Positions 15,167-23,996 of a DNA stretch of 64,000 bases are shown here, in pieces. Location: positions 4,389 through 68,388 of the forward strand of contig JBGSON010000019.1 in the NCBI GenBank assembly GCA_041739085.1, written 5' to 3'. The number at the start of each line of letters is the position of its first letter. Within the stretch, counting starts at the first letter, position 1. The notes under the pieces are model-generated. The model did no database searches. It had not been told where the DNA came from and saw nothing but the letters and a program-made list of their open reading frames with translations. This DNA is from JBGSON01 sp041739085 (GTDB lineage Bacteria; Patescibacteriota; Gracilibacteria; CAIRYL01). A program made the position numbers and the translations under genes.

Positions 15167-17737
15167 ATGAAAACTCGTATTTGTTCGAGAGGGAACATGT
15201 TCCCTTTCAAATTTCTGTTTCTCAGTTCTGTGTTTTTTGGGATGCTCCTTTTTTCATTGATGAGTGCGGATGCAGCGAAGCAAACAGTACCAGCGCAAGG
15301 AGAACTCTCAAAAATGGGTCTGGACAGTATTCCGGTTATTGTCAAAAATCTTCCTCCTGTTATTCAGGAAGTCACCGGACCGAGTCAATTGCAAGTCGGT
15401 GAAGAGGGTACTTGGACGGTTACTGCGAGAGATCCGGAAAATGGGTATCTCCGATACAAAGTCCTCTGGAATGGAGCTGGTGTTCTCTCAGATGTGAGCT
15501 CCTTCCCTTCAAAATCACACTCGTTTTCCCATCGATATTTCATGCCGGGGACTTATTATCCGGTTTTTGTTGTCACAGACGATCAGGGACTGAGCGCGAA
15601 TGGAATCTCCAGAGTGGTAGTACAAGAAATTATCCCTGATCCGGGAGAAATTGTATTTGCAATAGATTCTACATACCAGGATGTTCCCGCCGGGACTTTT
15701 AATCATAGCTTTGGCAATTTGACGATCTCTCATCAATTGCAAGAAGGTGTGCAAATAACAAATGGGCTCACATTTGTCGTGAATTACGATGGTTCCTGCA
15801 CTACTCCAGATGACGTGGTCAATCAATTTGAAAATTTTCATCTCGTGAACACAAATACTGGAGCCATTGTCTTTCATCCGGCAAACCCAGTAATAATTGA
15901 TGATCTCGTCATTGTAGCACTGTCAGATCAGCCGAGACTTCGGTTCAATCAAACACTTGAAATGGATATGGTTGCAGATATTCGACCTGATGCCATGAAC
16001 GATTGTGAAATCGGATTTGAACTCCTCATGCCGGAGATAACAATTACAGGACTCAAAACCGGACTCGTTTCGACCGGAGGACCAGACGGAACAGGACCGC
16101 ATCCCATCAAACCCATTGGAAATCCGATTTCCCAATTCCATCGGATTATTCAGAATACACTCCATATTACCCCGTATTTCCTGGCTGATGATACCTATGT
16201 CGCGAGACAGGATGGCGCACTCGTATGGAAAGGCGTTTTTCGGACTGAAGCAGATGAATATCTTATGATCCGAAAACTCGAATTTGCAGAACTCAGTACC
16301 GCGGTTGATGGTGATATTGCTGAGTGCGCGCTCTTCCGTCAGGATGGAACCATATCCACCGGTGAAGAATTCAACGTACCCATGGTGAACGGAAGAATAG
16401 TATTAAACTTTTTAGGGGATGATGGGGTTCCCGGACTTCTCATCCCTGGCGGTACAGAGCAAGTGGTCTATATGCTCTGTGACATCGGACGTCCGCTGAG
16501 CGCTCCTGAAGTATTCCTGACGTATGCGCTCGATGTTTCAGAAATTGATGTGGAAAATATTGATGGTGGTGCGGTTCCTGTTGCGAATACGGATGATGTT
16601 CCCGGAGCAAATTACACGCTCGTAGAGAGCGGAACGCTTGAGGTTGCGCTGAATGCGTCTCTCACGCCAGATAACGCGATTCTCATTGCGAACGATGATG
16701 GTGCGTCCCATGCAGTGGGAGCATTCGAGTTTCATGCAGAAGATGAAGATATCAATATTGAAGACCTCACCATTGATATCAATGAAGTAGATACCGCCTA
16801 TCTCGGAGTTGATATTCCAAATGATACTCGTGCTATTGATCATGTGGGACTTTTCTATGATGATGGAACACCAGTTCTTAAAAATAATGGATCACAGGCA
16901 GAAACATCTGCTGTTGCGACAGGAGAAGCATTCTTACAAGATCTCGATCTCATTATCGAGAGAGATGAAGACAAAGTTCTTTTCGTAAAGGTCGTCCTCA
17001 ACAGAATTTATAGTGCTGATATTGCGCGATCTGGAATGGGATTCGAGGTTAATCTCTCATTTGAAGCGGATGAGTATGATATACGAGGAGATGTATCAGG
17101 AATGCCGCTCACAGATGACACTCTTTTTGTCGACTATGAACCGACCGATGACACACATTTTGGGAACGAATTTTATGTCCTCACAAACCGCGTGATCGCG
17201 GAAAATGCGAGCACGTCTACCGTTCTCGTTCAGGGAACACAGACGGAGCTCATGCGATTAAATATGGAAAAACTCGTTGACACGAAAGATGCGTATCTGC
17301 GAAAGCTCACCATTGATATTGATACGATCGGGGAAGTTACCGTAGAGAATGTCAGAATTTATAATGAAGAAAATCAAGTGATTGCTGTTTCAGGTGTAGG
17401 AGCTCCTCTCAATAGTCGGTTTAAATTTATCGTAGGGCAAGATTCTCTAGATATTGATTTCAATAATCTTCGAGAACTTCCTTGGGGCAGTGGAGAATAC
17501 TACGACGAAATTGATGGAGTCTCAGAAACGTATGTTGTGAGAGCTGACATTACGACCGATGGATTTGATGATGCGATTATTGCGTCCATTGATATTTATG
17601 ATGCTCCCGTAATGGATTATTATACGATCACATGGCGTGACGAAGGAACAAATAATGGAGAAGACGGATTCAACATGCCTTGGATTGATCTTGGTGATAG
17701 CCCAATTACGCAAATTCAAAATATTCTTTCAAACTGA
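15167..17737 (+). CDS. Large secreted protein with PKD-like N-terminal domain
   Basis: An 856-residue protein. A signal peptide occupies about residues 1-38 (hydrophobic core FKFLFLSSVFFGMLLFSLMSADA). A PKD/Ig-like domain at about 55-145 follows (PPVIQEVTGPSQLQVGEEGTWTV..., TYYPVFVVTDDQG). The remaining 700 residues are acidic, beta-rich and without recognised domains; they are rich in Asp and Asn patterns such as DIDTIGEVTVENVRIYNEE that suggest repeated beta-sandwich modules. There is no C-terminal anchor, so it is probably released or bound non-covalently. The start is set by the promoter at 15109-15138. It lies inside a segment bounded by direct repeats. No specific function can be assigned. 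Confidence 0.8.
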   Translation: MKTRICSRGNMFPFKFLFLSSVFFGMLLFSLMSADAAKQTVPAQGELSKMGLDSIPVIVKNLPPVIQEVTGPSQLQVGEEGTWTVTARDPENGYLRYKVLWNGAGVLSDVSSFPSKSHSFSHRYFMPGTYYPVFVVTDDQGLSANGISRVVVQEIIPDPGEIVFAIDSTYQDVPAGTFNHSFGNLTISHQLQEGVQITNGLTFVVNYDGSCTTPDDVVNQFENFHLVNTNTGAIVFHPANPVIIDDLVIVALSDQPRLRFNQTLEMDMVADIRPDAMNDCEIGFELLMPEITITGLKTGLVSTGGPDGTGPHPIKPIGNPISQFHRIIQNTLHITPYFLADDTYVARQDGALVWKGVFRTEADEYLMIRKLEFAELSTAVDGDIAECALFRQDGTISTGEEFNVPMVNGRIVLNFLGDDGVPGLLIPGGTEQVVYMLCDIGRPLSAPEVFLTYALDVSEIDVENIDGGAVPVANTDDVPGANYTLVESGTLEVALNASLTPDNAILIANDDGASHAVGAFEFHAEDEDINIEDLTIDINEVDTAYLGVDIPNDTRAIDHVGLFYDDGTPVLKNNGSQAETSAVATGEAFLQDLDLIIERDEDKVLFVKVVLNRIYSADIARSGMGFEVNLSFEADEYDIRGDVSGMPLTDDTLFVDYEPTDDTHFGNEFYVLTNRVIAENASTSTVLVQGTQTELMRLNMEKLVDTKDAYLRKLTIDIDTIGEVTVENVRIYNEENQVIAVSGVGAPLNSRFKFIVGQDSLDIDFNNLRELPWGSGEYYDEIDGVSETYVVRADITTDGFDDAIIASIDIYDAPVMDYYTITWRDEGTNNGEDGFNMPWIDLGDSPITQIQNILSN

Positions 17738-17834
17738 CCCTCCGATCGTCCAAGTCCAAAAAGACTCGAACAATAGTGGGTGAGGAGATCTATATGAGCT
17801 TTCTCATACATTCATTTGATATCGCTTGAAGGTT

Positions 17835-18839
17835 ATGGTAAGTTCCTTCCCATTTTCTTTTTTTCCCATGATCGATGATGATGGGGTCTCATTGACACCG
17901 AGAGAAATTGAGCCGAATAAGGACCGTATGGACCTTAAACCCAATCTCCAGTATGTGGAAAGGAACCTGCCGAAGTATGAAGAGGCACTCAGGCGGTTTC
18001 TCTCGAAACCATTTCCTCCTGAGAATTATGTCTGGATTTCAGGGATCGATGTGAGAAATGTCGTTGATGACTTTACGCTTCAATTACCACCGAATACTGC
18101 GCTCGATATTCTTTCCCATCTCCCAACGGAGATGCTTCGGATCTCATCACTTCGCGCATTGGACTACCAGTATCAGAGATTTATCCCTATTCCGAATTTC
18201 AATGAGGAAGGATTCCTTGATGCGAAATGCCCGTGCAGGAGAGTGGTTTCCGCCGATATCTTTCCGCATGACGAAGAAGAAGACGGGACGCATATCGAGC
18301 ACCATCCCACCCGGATTCTCATCGGGAATACTCACCAAGGAGTCATTTTCCCTTCATTCCTCCCGAAAACTGTATCTGAGAACCGCAGAGCGGTCGAATT
18401 CTATCAAATCCATGTGCTTCTCCATGAGTTCTTTCATACTATTGTCGCACCATTCCGGTCAGAAGAATCAGCGAAGCGTCTTGTCCTCCATTTCCAGGAC
18501 GGAAAATCAATGACCTATGCGGATTGGAGGAAAGCATTCATTGATTCCATGCTCCATCGTGAACCGGTCTTCCCCTCAAATTACGCGTCGACGTATGCCG
18601 ATCAAATCCATCCGGAAGCGGATCGGTCATCTATAGCGGTGGAAGAACAACTCTGTGAAACGTTTGCTGCATACATACTCGGGAGAGCTCCGGGGAATGT
18701 CGAGTATGATGACTTCACGACATTTCACTTTGGGAATGAACATCCTGAGGAGCAGCTCATCAAAGGCTATGGCAGCATTCGTCATGAACTCATGGACAGA
18801 TTTTTCCATGCTACGTTCGAGTCCAAAAGCCCCGAATAG
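17835..18839 (+). CDS. Putative zinc metallopeptidase-like protein (HExxH)
   Basis: A 334-residue protein of no family I recognise. It carries HEFFH at residues 197-201 inside a hydrophobic helix (IHVLLHEFFHTIVAPF), the zincin HExxH motif. A downstream helix, VEEQLCETFAAYILG, has Glu275 in an ExxxA context that could give the third zinc ligand, as in gluzincins. There is no clear signal peptide; the N-terminus is short and Phe-rich (SSFPFSFFPM). Start options are TTG 17826, ATG 17835 and ATG 17868. It follows the 856-residue secreted protein by about 100 bp and sits inside the same repeat-bounded segment. Protease activity is inferred from the motif only. Confidence 0.65.
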   Translation: MVSSFPFSFFPMIDDDGVSLTPREIEPNKDRMDLKPNLQYVERNLPKYEEALRRFLSKPFPPENYVWISGIDVRNVVDDFTLQLPPNTALDILSHLPTEMLRISSLRALDYQYQRFIPIPNFNEEGFLDAKCPCRRVVSADIFPHDEEEDGTHIEHHPTRILIGNTHQGVIFPSFLPKTVSENRRAVEFYQIHVLLHEFFHTIVAPFRSEESAKRLVLHFQDGKSMTYADWRKAFIDSMLHREPVFPSNYASTYADQIHPEADRSSIAVEEQLCETFAAYILGRAPGNVEYDDFTTFHFGNEHPEEQLIKGYGSIRHELMDRFFHATFESKSPE

Positions 18840-18881
18840 TCGTGGGGGCGGGAGCCTGATTGATAATGACACAATAGGGGA

Positions 18882-18904
18882 GAGCAACTCAGGAAGAGTT
18901 GCTC
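18882..18904. repeat. Hairpin repeat, GAGCAACTC family
   Basis: A perfect 9-bp stem with loop AGGAA, followed by CAGCAAAAAT. Same type as 2878-2902. Confidence 0.75.
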
Positions 18905-18916
18905 CAGCAAAAATAT

Positions 18917-18940
18917 GTTCGAGTCCAAAAAGACTCGAAC
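18917..18940. repeat. Perfect 9-bp stem-loop GTTCGAGTC
   Basis: A 9-bp perfect inverted repeat with loop CAAAAA. The right half and flank (AAAAAGACTCGAACAAT-GTGGG) recur at 17757-17780 after the large secreted protein gene, where the left arm is mutated. Confidence 0.7.
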
Positions 18941-19076
18941 AATCGTGGGAGTGGTCGAGTTTTCAAATATTTTGGGAATAAATCAGATTAGATTTTCGAA
19001 AGGACATATTAACGAAACATTTGGAGACGTAATTTCATTCATCAAAAGAGAATTTGAAGAAGACGACAGTTTCTCA

Positions 19077-19136
19077 AGAGTCACCCGTCCTCGGTTGACC
19101 TGAATTCGCTGGCACCCGAAGGCGGGTGCCTCGTTG
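19077..19136. repeat. 60-bp direct repeat, right copy
   Basis: Partner of 14928-14987, 4.15 kb away and in the same orientation. It ends just before the convergent ATP-grasp gene. Confidence 0.7.
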
Positions 19137-19172
19137 TTCAGAGCTGTGCGAAGAGGAAGTATGCGGTCTTTT

Positions 19173-20513
19173 CTACGAGAGATATCCCCACGCGAGGAGC
19201 TTGTCGCTCAAATCCGCCCATTTTTCTCCGATATCCGTCCGGTAGTACATATTCGGGATCTGGATGTTGCGGATTCGCGAGGCGAGATTTTCCCGGGCAT
19301 CTTTCATCGTGAGCCCCGTGCCGACGGCGAGAAGCGCGACACCATACGGTCCGGTGATGAGCCACTCATTATTCTTGAGCTGTACTTCCTCGATGCACAC
19401 TCCGTCATAATCTGGAGTGAGAAAAGTGACTTTCGTATCCTTCGCATATGCTTCGAATACTTTCTGGTCATCTTTATAGGGATACGGAGGCACGACGATC
19501 CTTGCCCCGATCTGAAGACCTTTCTTTACCCGGAGAACCGGCTTTTTCCCCTGAGCGAGATCAAAGAAAAAGTCTCCGATGGGATCGAGCATCCCTTCAT
19601 TTTGAATATGGATCGTGGGGTATCCGAATCGGCAGGAGAATTCGAGAGGGAAGATGCCGTTCTCATTCACGATGCAGTTGATGTCGAGATAGCCGACATA
19701 CTTTTCCTTGCGGAATGTCTTTTCCATTTTCAAAAGAGTGTTTCGAAAAATAACATTCGTTTCGCTCCAGAACATGATGGTGCCCATCTCTCCCGTCATG
19801 GGGCCGAGATCTCCGGTGATGAGGCGCTTGTGCTCGAAATTGACGTTGATCGGAGCAATGAATTCGTTCCCGTTGAAAAAGGCGCCAACCGCGACCTCCA
19901 CTCCATAGACTCTCTTCTGAAGTTGAAATAGTTTCATCTCTTTTTTCCAGATCCGAGCGTATGTTTCGAGGACATGGATGACATCGTTCCCGTCTTTCTC
20001 TTCGCCGACAAACAGGAGTTTCTTGTTGTTCTGTATTTCTCCGCACGGTTTTAATACATACCGGTCGGGATTCTTTCTCACGAAAGAAATCGCATCGGGG
20101 AACGACGTGAATTCACGGTACGGGATAATTTTCACTCCGTGTCTCTTGAGCTCTTCCTGCCCAAACCCCCGGTCATCCTCGAGCCGGTCGGTGTACGGAG
20201 TGCCGCCAATGACATATTTTCCTCTCTTCCTCATCGCTTTCGCCTTTTTCCCTTCCTCCTGTCCCACGACATCATCGAAAATGACGACATCCGCCCAGTC
20301 GACATATTTCTCCCATTTTTCTGTTTTTTCGATAAATCCGTCAGCCACGTGTTTGTCAGACTCCTCATCAATATGCATGATGACATGATGGCCTTCGTTT
20401 TGCATCTTCCAGGCGATGTTTCCGCTGAGTCCGGAAATCGACATGATGAGAAAGTTTTTTGGATCCTTCGTTTTCTTATCATCCTTCCCGGACATGAGCA
20501 CAGGATCTGTCAT
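19173..20513 (-). CDS. ATP-grasp enzyme resembling phosphoribosylamine-glycine ligase (PurD-like)
   Basis: A 446-residue protein with the overall order of PurD: N-terminal Rossmann-like domain (FLIMSISGLSGNIAWKM), ATP-grasp centre (VLKPCGEIQNNKKLLFVGEE, VEVAVGAFFNG), the metal-site region (GYLDINCIVNENGIFPLEFSCRFGYP, where PurD has EFNxRFGDP) and a C-terminal domain. The RFGD-type motif is changed to RFGYP. No other purine genes are in the window. Relatives labelled PurD-like ATP-grasp in CPR and archaea may ligate other amines, so the substrate is open. It stands alone on the minus strand. Upstream of the start is a GGAGGA...TCCTCC palindrome at about 20536-20550. Confidence 0.75.
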   Translation of the reverse strand: MTDPVLMSGKDDKKTKDPKNFLIMSISGLSGNIAWKMQNEGHHVIMHIDEESDKHVADGFIEKTEKWEKYVDWADVVIFDDVVGQEEGKKAKAMRKRGKYVIGGTPYTDRLEDDRGFGQEELKRHGVKIIPYREFTSFPDAISFVRKNPDRYVLKPCGEIQNNKKLLFVGEEKDGNDVIHVLETYARIWKKEMKLFQLQKRVYGVEVAVGAFFNGNEFIAPINVNFEHKRLITGDLGPMTGEMGTIMFWSETNVIFRNTLLKMEKTFRKEKYVGYLDINCIVNENGIFPLEFSCRFGYPTIHIQNEGMLDPIGDFFFDLAQGKKPVLRVKKGLQIGARIVVPPYPYKDDQKVFEAYAKDTKVTFLTPDYDGVCIEEVQLKNNEWLITGPYGVALLAVGTGLTMKDARENLASRIRNIQIPNMYYRTDIGEKWADLSDKLLAWGYLS

Positions 20514-20681
20514 TTTTCATATATAAAAATATTTCAGGAGGATTTTCCTCCTTCTTCCATGCTTGTCAAATCTCTGCTCAATATTCGACGAGGAGGGATT
20601 CAATGCTTGATTTTCAACGGTGGATATCCTAGAAATCATTTGATTTTTCCGGTACTCTTTTGTTGATTTTTCCATTTTTCC

Positions 20682-21659
20682 ATGAAAAGAATTCTCATTT
20701 TTGTATTTTCTGTAGCCCTTCCGGTTTTATCCGCTTCCGCTTTCTCCGATGTTCCATCCTCCCACAAGTACTATGAGGAGATATCAGCACTTGCTGCGGA
20801 CGGGATCCTTGAGGGATACCCCGATGGCACGTTTAAACCAGGAGAAACGATCAACCGCGTCGAACTCACGAAGATCATGGTCGCATCCATCCTCGATTAC
20901 GATCCGGGGCAGGACCCATCCGGTTTTGATATTTATGCGCTCGCAGGAGTCCCTTTTTCCGATGTGGAGAGCGGGGAGTGGTATATCCCGTATCTCAGAA
21001 AGGCAGTCGAGAACGATATCATCAGCGGGTATCCTGATTCGACCTTTCGTCCGGAAGATGAAGTGAATTATGCCGAAGCGGCAAAGATCATCGTGGAAAG
21101 CATCGGGATCAAAAAGGAATCGGGAGGAGAGTGGTATGAGCCGTACACGAGCGCCCTCCAGGAGCTCAATGCAGTTCCCGAGAGCGTTGTACGATTTGAC
21201 CAGGAGCTCACCCGCGGGGAAATCGCGTTCATCCTCTATGCGCTCCGGGATTTTTATACAGAAGGAGGAGACGGCTTTACCGCATACCGGATATCAGATG
21301 TCTCAACACTCGATGATTTCAAAGGACTGAATCCTTCGGTCATCTTTATCGGAGGACTCTACTGTTCCCACTGCCAGGCAGAGGCGCCGGAATTCGAACG
21401 CCTTGTTTGGGATGAGTACAAGGATGAAGTCAATATCTGGCTTCAGGTCATCGATTGGGATGACGTCGGGTTTCCGGTGGAAGTCGCCCAGGGATATAAT
21501 GAAAACATCTCCTATGAGGCACTGACCGGAGAATCCTGCGGATTTGTCCCTGCCTGGGTTGTTCTTGATCTTGCAGGGAATGTCCAGATGACTTCCTGCG
21601 GGGGAGAACACACGCTGGAAGAAATGGTGGCCGAACTGGAATTATTGCTCGCATCATAG
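20682..21659 (+). CDS. SLH-domain protein fused to a thioredoxin-like domain
   Basis: A 325-residue secreted protein. The signal peptide is about 1-20 (MKRILIFVFSVALPVLSASA). Three SLH motifs follow at about 21-68 (ILEGYPDGTFKPGETINRVEL), 87-135 (IISGYPDSTFRPEDEVNYAEAAKI) and 148-190. The C-terminal part (about 200-325) is thioredoxin-like, with a CSHC active site at C228 and C231 after a hydrophobic strand (VIFIGGLYC) and a probable cis-Pro in FVPAW. Two further Cys (GESCGF, TSCGG) lie nearby. SLH domains bind pyruvylated wall polysaccharide, so this would place a disulfide-active domain on the cell surface. A small membrane protein follows after 18 bp. This fusion is unusual; I know of no named family. 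Confidence 0.85.
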   Translation: MKRILIFVFSVALPVLSASAFSDVPSSHKYYEEISALAADGILEGYPDGTFKPGETINRVELTKIMVASILDYDPGQDPSGFDIYALAGVPFSDVESGEWYIPYLRKAVENDIISGYPDSTFRPEDEVNYAEAAKIIVESIGIKKESGGEWYEPYTSALQELNAVPESVVRFDQELTRGEIAFILYALRDFYTEGGDGFTAYRISDVSTLDDFKGLNPSVIFIGGLYCSHCQAEAPEFERLVWDEYKDEVNIWLQVIDWDDVGFPVEVAQGYNENISYEALTGESCGFVPAWVVLDLAGNVQMTSCGGEHTLEEMVAELELLLAS

Positions 21660-21677
21660 TTCCGGTATCCTCACGAT

Positions 21678-22298
21678 ATGTTTGAATCGAAACCCATCCG
21701 GCTGAAGCACCTGTTTCATCATGAGACAAAGAGAGAGGTCTTCATCAAGTTTGTGATCCTCTTCATCATTCTCTTCATCTACACCGGATCTCTCACCTGG
21801 AAATACGGGATGGAAAACGGAGGGCATCTCGCCGCAATCATCTGGAGCTTTTTTGTCGTCTGCACGCCCGTTGCGGAAGCGGGACTCGTCATCGATCTTC
21901 CCATGAGGCTCATTTTCGGGATGAGGATGCTCTATTCCGAGTTCATCGTCTACTTCATAGCAGTCCTCATTAATGTGTTCAGCCTTGTCTTCAGGCCGGA
22001 GATCTATGATTCACTTTTTCTCACGAAGCTCTTCCGCCAGATACTCCTTCATCCGTATCCGTACTGGATCATCATCCTCATCGCGACTACCGGGTCATTC
22101 CTCTCCGTCCTTTTCGCGGACGAACTCCTCGATTACATCAAGCATCGCCATTGCATTTTCCATCATCAGCATCGGCTCAAACATCAGATTATCGTTACCC
22201 TCTTCATATTTGTATTCATTGTCCTCGCATACGGCTTTGTCATGAAGGAGTTTAATATTTCAGTGGATTCTGCCGCCGGGGCGAATCTCTTATTCTGA
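21678..22298 (+). CDS. Multi-pass membrane protein, unknown function
   Basis: A 206-residue protein with about five hydrophobic helices (about 24-43, 53-75, 85-110, 128-150, 170-192). A cytoplasmic His-rich loop (KHRHCIFHHQHRLKHQ, about 153-168) lies before the last helix and could bind metal. It is 18 bp after the SLH-thioredoxin gene on the same strand. No family recognised. Its 3' end overlaps rnhB by 9 bp in convergent orientation. Confidence 0.7.
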   Translation: MFESKPIRLKHLFHHETKREVFIKFVILFIILFIYTGSLTWKYGMENGGHLAAIIWSFFVVCTPVAEAGLVIDLPMRLIFGMRMLYSEFIVYFIAVLINVFSLVFRPEIYDSLFLTKLFRQILLHPYPYWIIILIATTGSFLSVLFADELLDYIKHRHCIFHHQHRLKHQIIVTLFIFVFIVLAYGFVMKEFNISVDSAAGANLLF

Positions 22299-22889
22299 AA
22301 GCGTTTTCATTGGAGAAAAGGACATCCGGTGGATCGGACAGGGACCGTACTTCCGGAGAGCATCTTCGTGCTCTCTGGTCCCGTATCCTTTGTTCTCCCG
22401 GAATCCGTACTGCGGGTATTTCTCGTGCATCTTCAGCATGAACATATCCCGGCTCACTTTTGCGAGGATCGATGCGGCAGCGATACTTTCACTCCGTTCA
22501 TCGCCCTTGATGATCGCGAGCTGGGGGATGTCCGGAGAAGAAAAATTCACCGCGTCGATGAGAATAAAATCAGGGAGGAGTGAAAGCTTTCTCAGTGCTT
22601 TTCCCATCGTGCTCTTTGTCGCCCTCAAAATGTCTGTCCGGTCGATCTCTTCATTGCTTTCCCACGCGATTCCGAATGAGAGCGCCTTTTCTCTGATCTC
22701 ATGAAAAAGATACTCCCGCACCTCCGGAGAGAGTTTTTTTGAATCATCGATCCCTTCGATCCCGTGATGCTCCGGGAGGATGACCGCAGCGGCAAAGACC
22801 GGACCCGCCAGCGGACCTCTTCCGGCCTCATCGATCCCCGCGATGAGGGAATAGCCTTTTGCTCGATACAGATGATCGATGGATTTCAC
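22290..22889 (-). CDS. rnhB: Ribonuclease HII
   Basis: A 199-residue enzyme that cuts the RNA strand of RNA-DNA hybrids and excises misincorporated ribonucleotides. The DEDD active site is complete: D20 and E21 in GIDEAGRGPLAGPV, D112 in FILIDAV and D130 in IIKGDERS. The SIAAASILAKVSRD and GYGTREH motifs are present. Length is usual for the family. Confidence 0.96.
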   Translation of the reverse strand: MKSIDHLYRAKGYSLIAGIDEAGRGPLAGPVFAAAVILPEHHGIEGIDDSKKLSPEVREYLFHEIREKALSFGIAWESNEEIDRTDILRATKSTMGKALRKLSLLPDFILIDAVNFSSPDIPQLAIIKGDERSESIAAASILAKVSRDMFMLKMHEKYPQYGFRENKGYGTREHEDALRKYGPCPIHRMSFSPMKTLSE

Positions 22890-22987
22890 GTGTTCATTGT
22901 AACACTTGGTGAAGTTTTTTTCATATTTTTCTTGCTTCTCTCAGAGAAAGTCGTGGAGAATAGTACCGGTATGTATTATCCGATTCC

Positions 22988-23995
22988 TTGAAAAAAATCC
23001 TCTTCGTCTCATCAGCCATTTTCGCACTCGCTTTTTCTTCCGGCACGGCAAATGCCGAGGATTATTGCTGTGAGGAACGTGAAGGGATCTGCGGCCTCGA
23101 CTGCTGCGACGGGAGCGTCCCGCAGGATTATAGTCCCGAGTGCCGCACGGACATCCTGAAGTGGTATAGCGATGAATACGATCTCTGCCTCCGCTATGAG
23201 AGCGACTTCAGGACAGAAGTGAGAATCGCCCGTGAACTTGGCGATAATGAGAGATATCTTGCCGCCTGGGAAAAATACGTTTTTTATATCGAGGAATGCA
23301 ACGCTCAGAGCGATGAGTGGGAAGACGCGATGATTTTTTTCCGGGATATGCGGGAGGAAGAAGACCTTCAGGCGAAATGGTACGACCGCGGAAGAAACCC
23401 CTGCCATTCCGGATATATTTTTGAAGAAGGATCAAGGAGATGTCTCCCGAAGAGAGAGTATTGCAGAGTCGTCCATGGGGACGCATCCGTCCTCCGGAGC
23501 GGAGAGTGCGAATGCGCGAGAGGATATGTGATGAAGGAATCGCAATGCGTTTCGGAAGCGATCAGTGAAAATCCGCCGGAAGAAGAGAATATCCCTGCCG
23601 TTCCTCATGAAGAAATTCCTGCCCAAGAAGAGGATAACGCTGATCCGTTCGACGAAAACAATGCTGGAGCTGAGGAAGAAGTTTTTCTCAATATTCCCGC
23701 CGGAGGACAATATGAAAAGATCGGTCCGTTTCTCGTGAAAGTGAGAGTATTTCCGTTTTCCGTTTTCGAAATAAAATGGAAAATCCGCGACCTCAGAATA
23801 AACCAGAATGTCAGCTCATTTCATCTCACTGTTTTTGATCCTCAGGGGAACGTGAAAGACGATAAATCGCTGGAAAAAGACCGATCGAATTTCTCTTTCA
23901 TTTCTTCTTCGCGGGGGAGATGGAAGGCGAAACTCATCATGCTCAGCCATTACGGCGAGCATATGGGAGAGATCCTCATCTCCTTCGATCTCTAG
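22988..23995 (+). CDS. Secreted cysteine-rich protein, unknown function
   Basis: A 335-residue protein that starts with TTG; the only sensible signal peptide (MKKILFVSSAIFALAFSSGTANA) begins there. Mature residues about 25-55 are Cys-rich (YCCEEREGICGLDCCDG). A charged helical part follows (about 55-125), then an EGF-like Cys cluster (about 137-190, ending CECARGYVMKESQCV), an acidic Pro/Glu linker (about 195-235) and a C-terminal beta domain. No known family. At least 14 Cys suggest disulfides, and an SLH-thioredoxin protein is encoded 1.3 kb upstream. It ends 1 nt from the convergent mpg gene. Confidence 0.7.
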   Translation: MKKILFVSSAIFALAFSSGTANAEDYCCEEREGICGLDCCDGSVPQDYSPECRTDILKWYSDEYDLCLRYESDFRTEVRIARELGDNERYLAAWEKYVFYIEECNAQSDEWEDAMIFFRDMREEEDLQAKWYDRGRNPCHSGYIFEEGSRRCLPKREYCRVVHGDASVLRSGECECARGYVMKESQCVSEAISENPPEEENIPAVPHEEIPAQEEDNADPFDENNAGAEEEVFLNIPAGGQYEKIGPFLVKVRVFPFSVFEIKWKIRDLRINQNVSSFHLTVFDPQGNVKDDKSLEKDRSNFSFISSSRGRWKAKLIMLSHYGEHMGEILISFDL

Positions 23996-23996
23996 A

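Larger units (their letters stand above)
18840..19172. repeat. Intergenic stretch with hairpins and the right direct repeat
   Basis: It holds a perfect 9-bp stem-loop at 18882-18904 (GAGCAACTC family), a perfect 9-bp stem-loop at 18917-18940 (GTTCGAGTC, loop CAAAAA) and the right copy of the 60-bp direct repeat at 19077-19136. The latter includes an 8-bp stem with a 4-nt loop at 19111-19130 (GGCACCCG). A partly matching copy of the 18917 hairpin is at 17752-17775. No gene seen. Confidence 0.65.
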
